Shown: positions 40,728 through 50,039, counted from the first letter of the stretch. The stretch is DNA of 57,941 nt from Actinomycetota bacterium (GCA_013695465.1 JACDAL010000069.1:1-57941); one strand, 5' to 3'. The notes: generated by a model not told the origin, from the letters alone. Made by a program: numbers and translations.

Positions 40728-41943
40728 TCGATCAACTGCAATCAGACCCGGCGGTCGAGCTGCGGCGGCACCATCGAACGCGCAATTGCACACGGGACAT
40801 CCTGCCGCCTTGATCGCGATGATCTCGTGTTTGTTGGTTGTGGTCGGGCTGGTGATGATCCTGTCGGCCAGCTCCGTGACCTCTTTTGCGAACTATGGCT
40901 CGTCGTTCCTGTTCTTCAAGCGCCAGCTTGTGTGGGCGGTAGCCGGAATGGCGTTGTTCGTTCTGTTCTGCAGGCTCGACTATCGGCGGCTCAAGGGCTT
41001 CGGCTATGTACTCTATCCGCTCGCGTTCCTGTTGCTCGTGGTGACACTGATCCCCGGAGTAGGTGTCACGGTGGGTGGAGGAACGAGATGGATCGCTCTG
41101 GGAGCTCTGTCCTTTCAACCATCCGAGTTCGCCAAGCTTGCCCTCGTGCTGCTCTCCGCCGATGTCTTTTCGCGCAAACCGGAGCGCTTGCTGCATGAGC
41201 CCTCGCATCTGCTCATCCCGATGGTCCCCGCCCTCGGGCTGTTGGCCGCGCTCGTCTTGCGGCAGCCCGATCTCGGCACCACAATGTTGCTGGGCGCGAT
41301 CGGGATCGGGATGCTGTTCGTGGCGGGAGCCCCTCTCCGCTTTCTCTTGCCACTGGGGGCGGTCGGGGTGGCGATTGCAACCGCCGCCGCGCTAGGCGCG
41401 CCCTACCGCCGAGCCCGTGTCCTTGCTTTCATGGACCCGTGGGCGGATCCGCTGAGGACCGGCTATCACACGATCCAGTCGCTTATCGCGCTCGGTTCCG
41501 GCGGTTGGCTCGGCGTCGGCCTGGGTGCCAGCAGACAGAAGTGGATGTACATCCCCAACGCTCACACCGACTTCATCTTCGCAATACTCGGCGAGGAGAT
41601 GGGTGTGGTGGGAACGGTAGCGGTGCTCGGGATGTTCGCATTGCTCGCGTTCTTGGGCCTGCGGGCGGCGCGCAAAGCGCCCGACCGCTTCGGCATGCTG
41701 CTGGCCTCGGGAATCGTTATCTGGATCTCCGTGCAGGCGCTTGTCAACATCGGCGCGGTGACAGCATTGCTGCCCGTCACCGGAGTTCCCTTGCCGTTGC
41801 TGTCGTTCGGCGGGAGCTCGCTGGTCCTGTCGTTGACGGCTATGGGAATCCTCACCAATATCGCGTGGCAAGGGACCAAGAGCGAACTCGAGGAACAACG
41901 GATGCCGCAGCGCTCCGTTGCGTCACGGAGGCGACGCAGGTGA
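40720..41943 (+). CDS. ftsW: Peptidoglycan polymerase FtsW (SEDS family)
   Basis: This 407-residue SEDS protein has about ten TM helices. It has GGTRWIALGALSFQPSEFAK, LVLRQPDLGTTMLL, AFMDPWADPLRTGYH, NAHTDFIFAILGEEMG and the C-terminal PLPLLSFGGSSLVLSL. These define FtsW/RodA, and the dcw position with ftsI fixes FtsW. It polymerises septal glycan from lipid II. The N-terminal ~30 residues and the Arg-rich C-terminus are cytoplasmic extensions. Confidence 0.95.
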   Translation: MASRSTAIRPGGRAAAAPSNAQLHTGHPAALIAMISCLLVVVGLVMILSASSVTSFANYGSSFLFFKRQLVWAVAGMALFVLFCRLDYRRLKGFGYVLYPLAFLLLVVTLIPGVGVTVGGGTRWIALGALSFQPSEFAKLALVLLSADVFSRKPERLLHEPSHLLIPMVPALGLLAALVLRQPDLGTTMLLGAIGIGMLFVAGAPLRFLLPLGAVGVAIATAAALGAPYRRARVLAFMDPWADPLRTGYHTIQSLIALGSGGWLGVGLGASRQKWMYIPNAHTDFIFAILGEEMGVVGTVAVLGMFALLAFLGLRAARKAPDRFGMLLASGIVIWISVQALVNIGAVTALLPVTGVPLPLLSFGGSSLVLSLTAMGILTNIAWQGTKSELEEQRMPQRSVASRRRRR

Positions 41944-43037
41944 ACGTCGCCATTGCTGGAGGCGGCACAGGGGGTCACGTCAACCCCGCGATTGCGCTTG
42001 GACACGCGTTGACATCGGACTCCGTCACCTTTGTGGGGACGGTTGCGGGGGCCGAGGCGGCACTGGTACCGGCCGCCGGATTCGATCTCGAGATTATCGA
42101 CGTCAAGGGCTTCGACCGGTCCCGTCCCCTGTCGTTGCTTGCGGCCGCGCCTCGAGCGCTGAGTGCAATGCTGTCTGCCCGAGGCATTCTCAAACGCAAA
42201 GAGATCGACGTATGCGTCGGCATGGGGGGATTCGTGAGCCTGCCGGTTTGCTACGCGGCTCGCTCGATGGGGATCCCGGTCGTTATCCATGAGCAGAACA
42301 TCGTGCTGGGTCTTGCCAACCGCGTCAGCAAGCCGATGGCTCGAGTGGTTGCAGTGTCGTTCGAGGAGTCGCTTGAATCGGCCGGCCCCCGAGCGCTCTT
42401 GGTGGGCAACCCGGTGCCGCCCGAAATAGCGGTGGTGGACCTCATGGCCGAACGCGCCGGCGGCTGGGAGCGCTTCGGCCTCGACTCCACTCGCCGGACA
42501 CTGCTCGTGTTCGGTGGCAGTCAGGGAGCCCACACAATCAACCAAGCGGCGATGGGGCTTGCCCGGCTGTGGGCGGACAACCTCGATCTGCAGATTCTTC
42601 ATATCGCGGGTGCGGCCGAAGCGGGCAAGATCGAGCAGGAGGTGGGGGTCGCCCTCGAAGGCAACAGACTGATTTACAAGGTCGTTGAATACGTCGACAG
42701 AATGGTTGAGGCCTATGCGGTGGCGGATCTGGCTCTGTGCCGGGGCGGCGCCACCACGGTTGCCGAGCTGTGCGCGGTGGGACTTGCCTCTGTCATCATT
42801 CCCTACCCTCACCATCGTGATCGACAGCAACAACGGCATGCAAGTTTACTCGAGTCACACGGGGCTTGCGCGAGCATTGCCGACTCAGTGGCATCCACCG
42901 AGCGTGTAGCGGAGGACGTGTCGCGCCTGCTGGGCGACGATTTTGCGCTCCAGCAGATGCGAAAGGCCGCCTTGAGTCTGGGCCGCCCGGATGCCGCGCT
43001 GCGCTTGGCCGAGCTGGTGAGGCAGCAGGCGCCTTGA
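41940..43037 (+). CDS. murG: Lipid II synthase (GlcNAc transferase) MurG
   Basis: This 365-residue GT28 glycosyltransferase adds GlcNAc to lipid I. The glycine-rich N-terminal loop is AIAGGGTGGHVNPAIALGHAL. The C-terminal UDP-GlcNAc-binding half has LLVFGGSQGAHTINQAA and ALCRGGATTVAELCAVGLAS. The lipid-facing MGGFVSLPVCYAARSMGIP is also typical. The GTG at 41940 overlaps the ftsW stop; its own end overlaps the TTG start of murC. Confidence 0.95.
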   Translation: MNVAIAGGGTGGHVNPAIALGHALTSDSVTFVGTVAGAEAALVPAAGFDLEIIDVKGFDRSRPLSLLAAAPRALSAMLSARGILKRKEIDVCVGMGGFVSLPVCYAARSMGIPVVIHEQNIVLGLANRVSKPMARVVAVSFEESLESAGPRALLVGNPVPPEIAVVDLMAERAGGWERFGLDSTRRTLLVFGGSQGAHTINQAAMGLARLWADNLDLQILHIAGAAEAGKIEQEVGVALEGNRLIYKVVEYVDRMVEAYAVADLALCRGGATTVAELCAVGLASVIIPYPHHRDRQQQRHASLLESHGACASIADSVASTERVAEDVSRLLGDDFALQQMRKAALSLGRPDAALRLAELVRQQAP

Positions 43038-44401
43038 CGCTGCCGGAGCAAGGTCGGATCCATTTCATCGGAATCGGGGGCGCCGGTATGTCGGCGATCG
43101 CAAAGGTGCTGATTGAACGTGGTCATGAGATTTCGGGCACCGATATGCGCGAGTCTCGGGCAACCGCTGCGCTGAGCGGTATGGGCGCGCAGGTTGCCAT
43201 CGGCCACGACTCAACTCTTGTAGATGGTGCCGCGGCTATCGTCTATTCATCGGCGGTAAAGAAAAGCAACCCCGAGCTCGTTGCGGCGCGTCGCGCGGGC
43301 GTTGTGGTCCTTCACCGCGGGGAGGCGCTGGCCAGCCTTCTCTCGAGCAATCGCTCCATCGTTGTGGCCGGTACACACGGCAAGACGACGACCTCGTCCA
43401 TGATCTTGTCGATCCTGAAGAGCGCGGGTTTGGACCCCACCTATGTGATCGGCGGAGCACTCCAAGGCGTTCCGATCAATGCCGGTAACGGTGAGGATGA
43501 TGTGGCAGTAGCAGAGTCGGATGAAAGCGATGGCTCGTTCTTGTTGCTCGATCCCTCGATTGCAGTGATCACCAATATCGAGCCCGATCACCTCGATCAC
43601 TGGGGCACCCTAGAGGCTATCGAAGAGGCGTTTCAAGCCTTCATCGGTACCGCCGACTGCGTGGTCGTGGGGCACGACGACAAGGTCGCGCGCCTCACCG
43701 CCGACCGCAGCGAAGTGAGGCTCGTCACTTACGGCGACGGCGGAGATATCTCCGCCGGTGAAGTTTCGCTTTACGCTTACTCGACCACCTTCGTGCTGCT
43801 CTCTCCCAAAACGCGTTTGCCCCTGCATCTCAACCTTCCCGGGCATCACAATCTCTTGAACGCTCTGGCGGCGGTGGCAGCGTGCCTTTCTTTGGGTGTC
43901 GGCATCGAGGCAGTCGGTGTGGGGCTCGAGTCCTTCACCGGCGTCGAGCGGCGTTATCAGATGCGAGGCGAAAAGCGCAATATCACGGTGATCGATGATT
44001 ACGCTCATCACCCCACGGAGATCGCCGCCACCCTGAGCGCCGCCCGGCTAGGTCCCTGGCGACGAGTGATAGCAGTGTTTCAGCCGCATCTCTACTCCCG
44101 CACTCGTGCTCTGCGGGCCGAGTTTGGGGCCGCTTTCAGCGAGGCCGATGTCGTCGTGGTTACCGACGTCTACGCGGCCCGGGAAGAACCTGTGCCCGGA
44201 GTCACGGGCAAGACCGTCTCCGATGCGGTTTGCATGTGCTTCTTCGGCCGTCCGGTTGCATATGTGCCCGCAAGAAAAGAGCTGCTCGGCTATCTAGCGG
44301 CGCAGGCGCGTCCCGGCGACCTCGTGCTCACGCTGGGCGCGGGCGACATCACGACGCTCGCCGACGAGTTGCTCGAGGCTCTGGATGTGGAGGCGGCGTG
44401 A
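43034..44401 (+). CDS. murC: UDP-N-acetylmuramate--L-alanine ligase
   Basis: This 455-residue Mur ligase adds the first L-Ala. It begins IHFIGIGGAGMSAIAKVL, has the P-loop VAGTHGKTTTSSMILS, SDGSFLLLDPSIAVITNIEP followed by DHLDHW, and IDDYAHHPTEIAATL. The start is TTG at 43034 in the tetranucleotide TTGA shared with the murG stop. No ATG or GTG lies in the right place. Ends in a GTGA overlap with murB. Confidence 0.95.
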   Translation: MTLPEQGRIHFIGIGGAGMSAIAKVLIERGHEISGTDMRESRATAALSGMGAQVAIGHDSTLVDGAAAIVYSSAVKKSNPELVAARRAGVVVLHRGEALASLLSSNRSIVVAGTHGKTTTSSMILSILKSAGLDPTYVIGGALQGVPINAGNGEDDVAVAESDESDGSFLLLDPSIAVITNIEPDHLDHWGTLEAIEEAFQAFIGTADCVVVGHDDKVARLTADRSEVRLVTYGDGGDISAGEVSLYAYSTTFVLLSPKTRLPLHLNLPGHHNLLNALAAVAACLSLGVGIEAVGVGLESFTGVERRYQMRGEKRNITVIDDYAHHPTEIAATLSAARLGPWRRVIAVFQPHLYSRTRALRAEFGAAFSEADVVVVTDVYAAREEPVPGVTGKTVSDAVCMCFFGRPVAYVPARKELLGYLAAQARPGDLVLTLGAGDITTLADELLEALDVEAA

Positions 44402-45363
44402 ACCTGGACCAGGTTGCGACGCGCTTGCGGGGCAGGCTGGCGGGGCGGAGCGCCGCGCACTTTCCGCTGGCGCGCCTTACCACCTATCGCCTGGGAGGAG
44501 ATGCGGAGCTTTACGTCGAGCCCGCCACGGTCTCCGACCTCCAGGTGCTCGGCGAGGTGCTCCGTGATTCCGGCGTCGATGCAAGCGGCGTCCCGGTGAC
44601 CGTGCTCGGCCGCGGATCGAACCTAGTGGTGTCTGACGATGGTGTCGAGGGCGTCGTGATCCGACTTGGACCTCGCCTCGCCTGGACTCGTGAGACGGGC
44701 TCCCGAGGTGCGCGGGCGGGCGCAGCGACCCCTCTGCCGCAACTTGCCAACCACGCGCTGAGGCGAGGGCTGTCGGGGGCCGAGTTCCTGGTCGCAATTC
44801 CGGGATCGGTCGGGGGCGGAGTTCGAATGAACGCAGGCGCGCACGGGGCCGATGTCGCTAGCATCCTGACCGCCGCCCTGATCTTCGATCTGTCCACTCT
44901 CTCGGTGAAAGAGCGTCTCGCCGGCCAACTGGGCTTCGGCTACCGCTGCTCGGAGTTGTCCGCCTCAGAAGTGGTGGTGGAGGCGAGTTTCGACCTGAAA
45001 GTTGCCGCCGACTCCTCCATCCGAGAGCGGATGGAGGCCTATCGGCGCCATCGTGCCAAGACGCAGCCGGGAGCCGCCCAGAATGCCGGCAGCGTGTTCA
45101 AGAACCCGCCCGGCGATTCAGCAGGCCGTCTGGTGGAGGCCTGCGGGCTCCAGGGTTTCAGAGTGGGCGGAGCGTCGGTATCGGAGCTGCACGCCAATTT
45201 TTTCATGGCGGCGGAAGGTGCCTCATCGCAGGACGTGTATGACCTCGTCCATGCAGTCGCCGAGCGAGTGCGCGCCGGTGCGGGGGTCGAGCTCGAAACT
45301 GAGATCCGCTTTGTCGGCCGTTTCCGCCCCTCGACAAGGGCGTCTGCTCCGGAGCACGCATGA
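44398..45363 (+). CDS. murB: UDP-N-acetylenolpyruvoylglucosamine reductase
   Basis: This 321-residue FAD enzyme reduces enolpyruvyl-GlcNAc to MurNAc. The FAD-binding half has TTYRLGGDAELYVEP, VLGRGSNLVVSDDGVEG and FLVAIPGSVGGGVRMNAGAH. The substrate domain has AQNAGSVFKNPPGDSAGRL, holding the catalytic serine of type II enzymes, and SELHANFFMA. The GTG at 44398 overlaps murC. Placement between murC and ftsQ is common in gram-positive dcw clusters. Confidence 0.95.
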   Translation: MNLDQVATRLRGRLAGRSAAHFPLARLTTYRLGGDAELYVEPATVSDLQVLGEVLRDSGVDASGVPVTVLGRGSNLVVSDDGVEGVVIRLGPRLAWTRETGSRGARAGAATPLPQLANHALRRGLSGAEFLVAIPGSVGGGVRMNAGAHGADVASILTAALIFDLSTLSVKERLAGQLGFGYRCSELSASEVVVEASFDLKVAADSSIRERMEAYRRHRAKTQPGAAQNAGSVFKNPPGDSAGRLVEACGLQGFRVGGASVSELHANFFMAAEGASSQDVYDLVHAVAERVRAGAGVELETEIRFVGRFRPSTRASAPEHA

Positions 45364-46145
45364 GCGTTATCGAGCAACGATCGCGCATCGATACCGACCC
45401 TCGCTTCAGCCGTCGCCGGCATGCCGTCGCCCGCCTGCGCCGCCGCAAGCTCCTCGCCCACGCAGCAGTGGTCGCGGGCGTTGCCGCGATCGTGTGGATC
45501 GCTTTCTTCTCGCCCTTGTTGATCGTCTCGAACGTCGAGGTGGCGGGAGGCCGCCACGTCACCGAAGCGGACATCATGACCATCGCGAGGCTCGATGAAC
45601 GGCGCAACCTGCTGTTGTTGTCGACAACCGAAGTTGCCCAGGCCGTCAGGGAGCTCGCATGGGTAAAGCGAGCAAACATCGATCGCAAGCTGCCCGGGAC
45701 GCTGCGAGTCAACATCGTCGAGCGGGTCCCGGCGCTCGCCCTGCAGGCTGCCGAGGCCCGCTGGACCATCGATCGGGGGGGCCATGTCCTGGCCCCGGGC
45801 GCACCGAAGCGGCTACCCACGGTGGCCGGGGTGTCGGAGGAGGAGATAGCCGTGGGCGAGCGGGTGACCTCGGCCGAGGTACAAGGTGCTCTGGCCGTCT
45901 ATCGCATCGTCCCCGACCGCCTCCGGCGCAACCTCGAGGCGATCTTTGTGCCCGGCTCCGAGCGCATCAGTCTGTCGCTGGAGTCGGGCCTGCTGATCAG
46001 GCTGGGGGCCGCGGAGAAGCTGAGGGCGAAGTCGTCGGTGCTCACCGCCCTCCTGGGGCGCATCAAGCGCGAGGGCCTGGGCGTCGGCTACGTCGACGTC
46101 CGAGTGCCCACGAGCCCCGCGGTGGGCCCGGCTCCAACTCCCTGA
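45360..46145 (+). CDS. ftsQ: Cell division protein FtsQ (POTRA domain)
   Basis: This 261-residue bitopic divisome protein has a basic N-terminus (RRRHAVARLRRRKLL), a TM helix (HAAVVAGVAAIVWIAFFSPLL), then a POTRA domain starting IVSNVEVAGGRHVTEADIM and continuing through LPGTLRVNIVERVPALAL. Then comes the FtsQ beta domain. It closes the murE-ftsQ run of overlapping genes. The 350-nt gap to ftsZ carries an independent promoter and leader. Confidence 0.93.
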   Translation: MSVIEQRSRIDTDPRFSRRRHAVARLRRRKLLAHAAVVAGVAAIVWIAFFSPLLIVSNVEVAGGRHVTEADIMTIARLDERRNLLLLSTTEVAQAVRELAWVKRANIDRKLPGTLRVNIVERVPALALQAAEARWTIDRGGHVLAPGAPKRLPTVAGVSEEEIAVGERVTSAEVQGALAVYRIVPDRLRRNLEAIFVPGSERISLSLESGLLIRLGAAEKLRAKSSVLTALLGRIKREGLGVGYVDVRVPTSPAVGPAPTP

Positions 46146-46314
46146 TCGGCGACGTCCAACCACCCGCCACCCTCGCCCTGCTTTCTCGCCGAGCGGTGGG
46201 TCTTCGTCTAACCAGGGATCGTCAACCACAGAATGTGCTGCGCGCTCGTTTTGTGGAAACTCACTTGGAATGGAAACTCTCTCCCGTGACGGCCAGCGCG
46301 CCTGGGGAGCCTGC

Positions 46315-46343
46315 TTGACGACGACCGGCGCCCATGGCATATT
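46315..46343 (+). promoter_or_regulatory. ftsZ promoter
   Basis: TTGACG (46315-46320), a 17-nt spacer and CATATT (46338-46343) form the best promoter in the ftsQ-ftsZ gap. It gives a transcript starting near 46350 and a leader of about 145 nt. The upstream part of the gap, 46146-46314, shows no gene or other signal I can support. Confidence 0.65.
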
Positions 46344-46357
46344 GCTCAACAATTACC

Positions 46358-46390
46358 AGAGGTTTACATAACACTAAACCTCTTGTTTAG
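46358..46390 (+). promoter_or_regulatory. Two mutually exclusive hairpins in the ftsZ leader
   Basis: AGAGGTTTA (46358-46366) pairs perfectly with TAAACCTCT (46375-46383) over an 8-nt loop. CTAAAC (46374-46379) can instead pair with GTTTAG (46385-46390). The two share 46374-46383, so only one can form. They lie immediately downstream of the predicted transcription start. This could be an operator palindrome or an RNA switch; neither is established. Confidence 0.55.
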
Positions 46391-46495
46391 GGGTAATGTT
46401 CTGGGGCCGGTACAGCCAACTAGCACCTGTGCACCGGGCGTGGCCTGCCCGTGGACAACAGTAGAGTAGCAGTTGAGGCTCAGAAGGAGGCTCGG

Positions 46496-47602
46496 ATGGC
46501 GGTAAACCCGCAGAACTATCTGGCGATGATCAAGGTGGTCGGCATCGGAGGCGGAGGCGTCAACGCCGTAAACCGCATGATCGAGGTTGGGCTCAAGGGG
46601 GTCGAATTCATCGCCATCAACACCGATGCCCAGGCGCTGATGATGTCCGATGCCGATGTGAAACTCGACATCGGTCGTGAGCTGACGCGCGGGCTCGGAG
46701 CGGGCGCGGATCCGGAGATCGGCCGCCAGGCAGCCGAGGACCACAGGGGAGAGATCGAGGACCTGCTCAAAGGCGCCGACATGGTCTTTATCACCGCCGG
46801 CAAGGGCGGGGGCACCGGCACCGGGGGGGCGCCCGTCATTGCCGAGGTCGCCAAATCGGTCGGGGCTCTCACCATTGGGGTCGTGACCCGGCCGTTCACC
46901 TTCGAGGGTCGTCAGCGCGCCACCAAAGCCGACACCGGCATCACAAACATCAAGGAGAAGGTCGACACCCTCATCGTGATTCCGAACGATCGCCTTCTGG
47001 ATGTGGGGGACCGCAGCACCTCGGTGCTCGAGGCCTTCCGCATGGCGGACGAGGTCCTGCTCCAGGGCGTGCAGGGAATCACCGACCTCATTACCACCCC
47101 GGGCCTCATCAACCTCGACTTCGCCGACGTCAGGGCGGTAATGACCGACGCAGGCTCGTCGCTGATGGGAATCGGGACGGCGCGCGGCGAGGACCGGGCG
47201 GCAGAGGCCGCGCGCGCGGCGATCTCCTCGCCTCTGCTCGAGGCCTCCATCGAAGGGGCGCGTGGCGTCTTGCTCAATATTGCAGGAGGTTCCGATCTGG
47301 GTCTGTTCGAGGTCAACGAGGCTGCAACAATCATCACCAAGGCCGCCCACGCCGATGCCAACGTGATCTTCGGGGCGGTTGTAGACGACACGCTCGGCGA
47401 CGAGGTGCGGGTCACGGTCATCGCTGCGGGCTTTGACCGTTGGGGACAAAGAGAAGACGAAGAGCTCATCCGTCCCGACGAGGACATCTTTTCGAGCACG
47501 GCCTCCGAGGAGCGGGTCATCCGCTTGGACAAGGAGCCCGAGAGGCTTGTCTTCGACGCCGAGGACGACCTCGGAGTGCCGAGCTTCTTGCGCAACGAGT
47601 AA
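46496..47602 (+). CDS. ftsZ: Cell division protein FtsZ
   Basis: This 368-residue tubulin homologue forms the division ring. It has [17 protein letters not shown], the GTP-binding loop GGGTGTG (104-110), the T7 synergy segment [11 protein letters not shown] with the catalytic aspartate, and the C-terminal peptide [12 protein letters not shown] that binds SepF and other partners. ATG 46496 follows a strong AAGGAGG. An upstream in-frame GTG at 46451 would add 15 unconserved residues. The linker before the C-terminal peptide is short and acidic. Confidence 0.98.
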   Translation: MAVNPQNYLAMIKVVGIGGGGVNAVNRMIEVGLKGVEFIAINTDAQALMMSDADVKLDIGRELTRGLGAGADPEIGRQAAEDHRGEIEDLLKGADMVFITAGKGGGTGTGGAPVIAEVAKSVGALTIGVVTRPFTFEGRQRATKADTGITNIKEKVDTLIVIPNDRLLDVGDRSTSVLEAFRMADEVLLQGVQGITDLITTPGLINLDFADVRAVMTDAGSSLMGIGTARGEDRAAEAARAAISSPLLEASIEGARGVLLNIAGGSDLGLFEVNEAATIITKAAHADANVIFGAVVDDTLGDEVRVTVIAAGFDRWGQREDEELIRPDEDIFSSTASEERVIRLDKEPERLVFDAEDDLGVPSFLRNE

Positions 47603-47614
47603 GAGAACCTTCCA

Positions 47615-47641
47615 CTACTCCGTAGGGAGTAGGCGCGTCTT
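47615..47641 (+). terminator. Possible terminator after ftsZ
   Basis: CTACTCC-GTAG-GGAGTAG forms a 7-bp stem with a 4-nt loop 12 nt after the ftsZ stop. A modestly pyrimidine-rich GCGCGTCTTCTCC follows instead of a clean T-run, so efficiency is doubtful. Confidence 0.45.
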
Positions 47642-47689
47642 CTCCTCGGAGCCGACGACGTCGCTTCTCGCGCAGCTTAGCGTTTGTGG

Positions 47690-48901
47690 ATGATGCATTC
47701 GCTGCATACAGAGGAGGAGTTCCGGCGCGGTTGGGGGCCCCCGTGGGCGCCGACAGGGCCCTTATTCTTGTTGCCGCTGGTAGTGGCAGTCATACAGGTG
47801 GGCGGCACCTATCTCGCAGGCAAGCGGCAGCCGGAGCATCCAGAGCTCGACGCTTTGGGATTCATTCTTCTCGCGGCCGGGCCAGCTGCGCTCGCTTTGA
47901 GGAGGCGATACCCGGAGGCGGTCCTGGGTTTCGTTCTCACCACAACACTCGCTTACTTTCTTATCGACTATCCGCGGGGACCGATCTTCTTCGCGCTGAT
48001 CATCGCGTTCTTCAGCGCGACTATGGCCGGCCGACGCTGGGCCGCCATCGGTGCCGTTGTTGCCGGTTACGTGGGGTTCTTGTGGCTCGGATACCTGTTC
48101 GGAATGAGCGGGCCACCGCGCACCGAAGCTGCACTAGGCCTGGGGGCGTGGCTGCTTGTGCTGATAACCGTCGCCGAAGTGGGCAGGGCGAGACGGGAAC
48201 GCGCACATGAGTACGCGCGCACGCGCGCGGAGGAAGCTAAGCGCCGGGCCAGCGAAGAGCGCCTGCGAATCGCCCAGGAGCTGCACGATGTCCTGGCCCA
48301 CAACATCTCACTCATCAACGTTCAGGCGGGTGTTGCTCTGCACCTGATGGATCAACAGCCGGGACAGGCTCGCACGGCTTTGAGCGCGATCAAGCAGGCG
48401 AGCAACGATGCCTTGGGCGAGCTGCGCTCGGTGCTGGACATCCTGCGCCTGGGCGACGAGACTTCGCCGCTCACCCCGGCCACGGGGCTCTCGCATCTTG
48501 ACGACCTCGTGCGCAAAGCAAACGTCACGGGGATACAGGTGAGCGCGCGCATCGAGGGCACTCCGCGGCCGCTGCCTGCAGGAACCGACCTCGCCGCCTT
48601 TCGCATAGTTCAGGAGGCGCTCACGAACGTCACTCGTCACGCCGGGGCTGCTCGGGCCACAGTTCTGATCTCATACGAAGAAGATCTCATCGTTAAGGTG
48701 GAAGACGACGGTCGCGGCGGTCCCGCCGGCACTACCGCCGGGAGCGGCAACGGCATCGCGGGAATGCGAGAACGGGCGGTCGCGCTGGGCGGCAGCCTCG
48801 AGGCCGGCCCCAAGCCGGGTGGCGGTTTCCGCGTTGTGGGCAGGCTTCCCCTGCGCGCCCGGCCCGCAGAGTCCGCCCGGGATGCTGCCGAGTGGTCGTG
48901 A
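47690..48901 (+). CDS. NarL-type sensor histidine kinase (HisKA_3)
   Basis: This 403-residue kinase has four to five closely packed N-terminal TM helices (residues about 22-165) with very short loops. A coiled linker follows, then the HisKA_3 dimerisation helix with phospho-accepting H in RLRIAQELHDVLAHNIS. The HATPase has N-box EALTNVTRHAG, then DDGRGG and GIAGMRERAVALGGSL. The compact sensor suggests a membrane-state signal. Tandem ATGs at 47690/47693 are likely starts; TTG 47684 is also in frame. Its last codons and stop are supplied by a family 3 repeat. Confidence 0.9.
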   Translation: MMHSLHTEEEFRRGWGPPWAPTGPLFLLPLVVAVIQVGGTYLAGKRQPEHPELDALGFILLAAGPAALALRRRYPEAVLGFVLTTTLAYFLIDYPRGPIFFALIIAFFSATMAGRRWAAIGAVVAGYVGFLWLGYLFGMSGPPRTEAALGLGAWLLVLITVAEVGRARRERAHEYARTRAEEAKRRASEERLRIAQELHDVLAHNISLINVQAGVALHLMDQQPGQARTALSAIKQASNDALGELRSVLDILRLGDETSPLTPATGLSHLDDLVRKANVTGIQVSARIEGTPRPLPAGTDLAAFRIVQEALTNVTRHAGAARATVLISYEEDLIVKVEDDGRGGPAGTTAGSGNGIAGMRERAVALGGSLEAGPKPGGGFRVVGRLPLRARPAESARDAAEWS

Positions 48902-48933
48902 AATGCTCATATAGGTCATCTGGCGACTACTCG
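48889..48933 (+). repeat. Family 3 hairpin repeat, copy B, forming the histidine kinase 3' end
   Basis: This 45-bp element has arms CGAGTGGTCG and CGACTACTCG. The kinase reads GAG-TGG-TCG-TGA within its left arm, so the repeat provides the final E-W-S residues and the stop codon. It ends 14 nt before the response regulator ATG and may separate translation of the two genes. Confidence 0.9.
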
Positions 48934-48947
48934 GCCCGGGAATACCG

Positions 48948-49613
48948 ATGATCCGGGTGCTGCTTGCCGACGATCAGGCGCTGGTGCGCGCAGGCTTCAG
49001 GGCGCTACTCGACGCGCAGGATGACATCGAAGTGGTGGGCGAGGCTGGAGACGGCGAAGAGGCCGTTCGTCTCACCGGCGAGCTGAAGCCCGATGTCGTG
49101 CTCATGGACATTCGTATGCCCGGCGTCGACGGGCTGGCCGCTGCGCGCGGCATCGCCGGGGACCAAACGCTCGCCAACGTGCGCATCGTGATCCTCACTA
49201 CCTTTGACCTCGACGAGTACGTGTTCGAGGCGCTGCGCGCAGGCGCGAGCGGGTTTCTCGTCAAGAACACCGAACCCGCGGAGCTCATCCACGCCGTGCG
49301 ATCGGTTGCTGCGGGTGATGCGCTGCTTTCTCCGGGCGTGACGAGACGGCTCATAGCAACCTTCGCTACGCGCGCCAGGCAGCCTCGAGATGCCGCCGAG
49401 TTGAAACGGCTCACCGACCGGGAGAGAGAGGTGATGACCCTCGTCGCCGAAGGGCTCTCGAACGAAGAGATCGCGCGGCTCCTGGTCGTGAGCCCCGCCA
49501 CCGCCAAGACGCATGTCAGCCGCGCCATGGTGAAGCTCAATGCTCGAGACCGAGCCCAGCTGGTGGTACTTGCGTACGAGTCGGGCCTGGTTCGCCCGGG
49601 CTGGCTCGGCTAA
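48948..49613 (+). CDS. NarL/FixJ-family response regulator
   Basis: This 221-residue regulator has a receiver domain with acidic pocket LADDQ, phospho-acceptor D54 in VLMDIRMPGVDGL, T in ILTTFD and K in FLVKNTEP. A C-terminal LuxR-type HTH follows (LTDREREVMTLVAEGLSNEE then TAKTHVSRAMVKL). It pairs with the kinase directly upstream. Targets are unknown; the adjacent SHOCT membrane protein is a candidate. Confidence 0.93.
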   Translation: MIRVLLADDQALVRAGFRALLDAQDDIEVVGEAGDGEEAVRLTGELKPDVVLMDIRMPGVDGLAAARGIAGDQTLANVRIVILTTFDLDEYVFEALRAGASGFLVKNTEPAELIHAVRSVAAGDALLSPGVTRRLIATFATRARQPRDAAELKRLTDREREVMTLVAEGLSNEEIARLLVVSPATAKTHVSRAMVKLNARDRAQLVVLAYESGLVRPGWLG

Positions 49614-49781
49614 GCGACTACCTCCGACGCAGTAGGAGTCCTGCACTCGCATTCGCCGATTGCGGTAGCACAAGACCGTCCCCCTGACTGATTACTTCTC
49701 GGCGGCGTTCAACGACCATGTGAAGTGTCGAAGCAAGCCCGGTCGGAGAGTCCGGCCGGCAAGTTACGGGAGGTTGATCAC

Positions 49782-50039
49782 ATGGTTATGGCAGCAGAGA
49801 TGCTTGCGAACACCGGCGGGTTGGACGGACCGGGCCCGTGGTGGCCCCTCTTTCCTCTCTTCTGGCTGCTTCTTTTCGGAGGTCTGGCGTTTGCCCTCTT
49901 CAGGGGCCGCAGATCGTGGGGCCCGCCGCACATCCGTCACTCAGCCGAAGGAGTGCTCGCCGAGCGCTACGCACGCGGCGAGATCTCGGACGAGGAGTAT
50001 CGGGAGCGCCTCAGCGTTCTGACGCAGCACCGTCGCTAA
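49782..50039 (+). CDS. Small SHOCT-domain membrane protein
   Basis: This 85-residue protein has one TM helix (WPLFPLFWLLLFGGLAFALF, about residues 21-40) and a C-terminal SHOCT motif, AEGVLAERYARGEISDEEY followed by RERLSVL. GGGAGG precedes ATG 49782. SHOCT domains cap many small membrane proteins and may mediate oligomerisation. The 168-nt gap upstream presumably holds its promoter, and a clear terminator follows, so it is probably monocistronic. Confidence 0.85.
   Translation: MVMAAEMLANTGGLDGPGPWWPLFPLFWLLLFGGLAFALFRGRRSWGPPHIRHSAEGVLAERYARGEISDEEYRERLSVLTQHRR

Noticed and set aside
41562-42839. 425-codon minus-strand open frame opposite ftsW/murG
   Set aside because: Composition is Arg/Gly/His-rich as expected for antisense GC-rich DNA; it covers parts of two conserved genes and has no motif.
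46146-46495. A hidden gene or ftsA remnant between ftsQ and ftsZ
   Set aside because: Stops occur in all frames and no FtsA motif is visible; the gap is better explained by the ftsZ promoter and leader.
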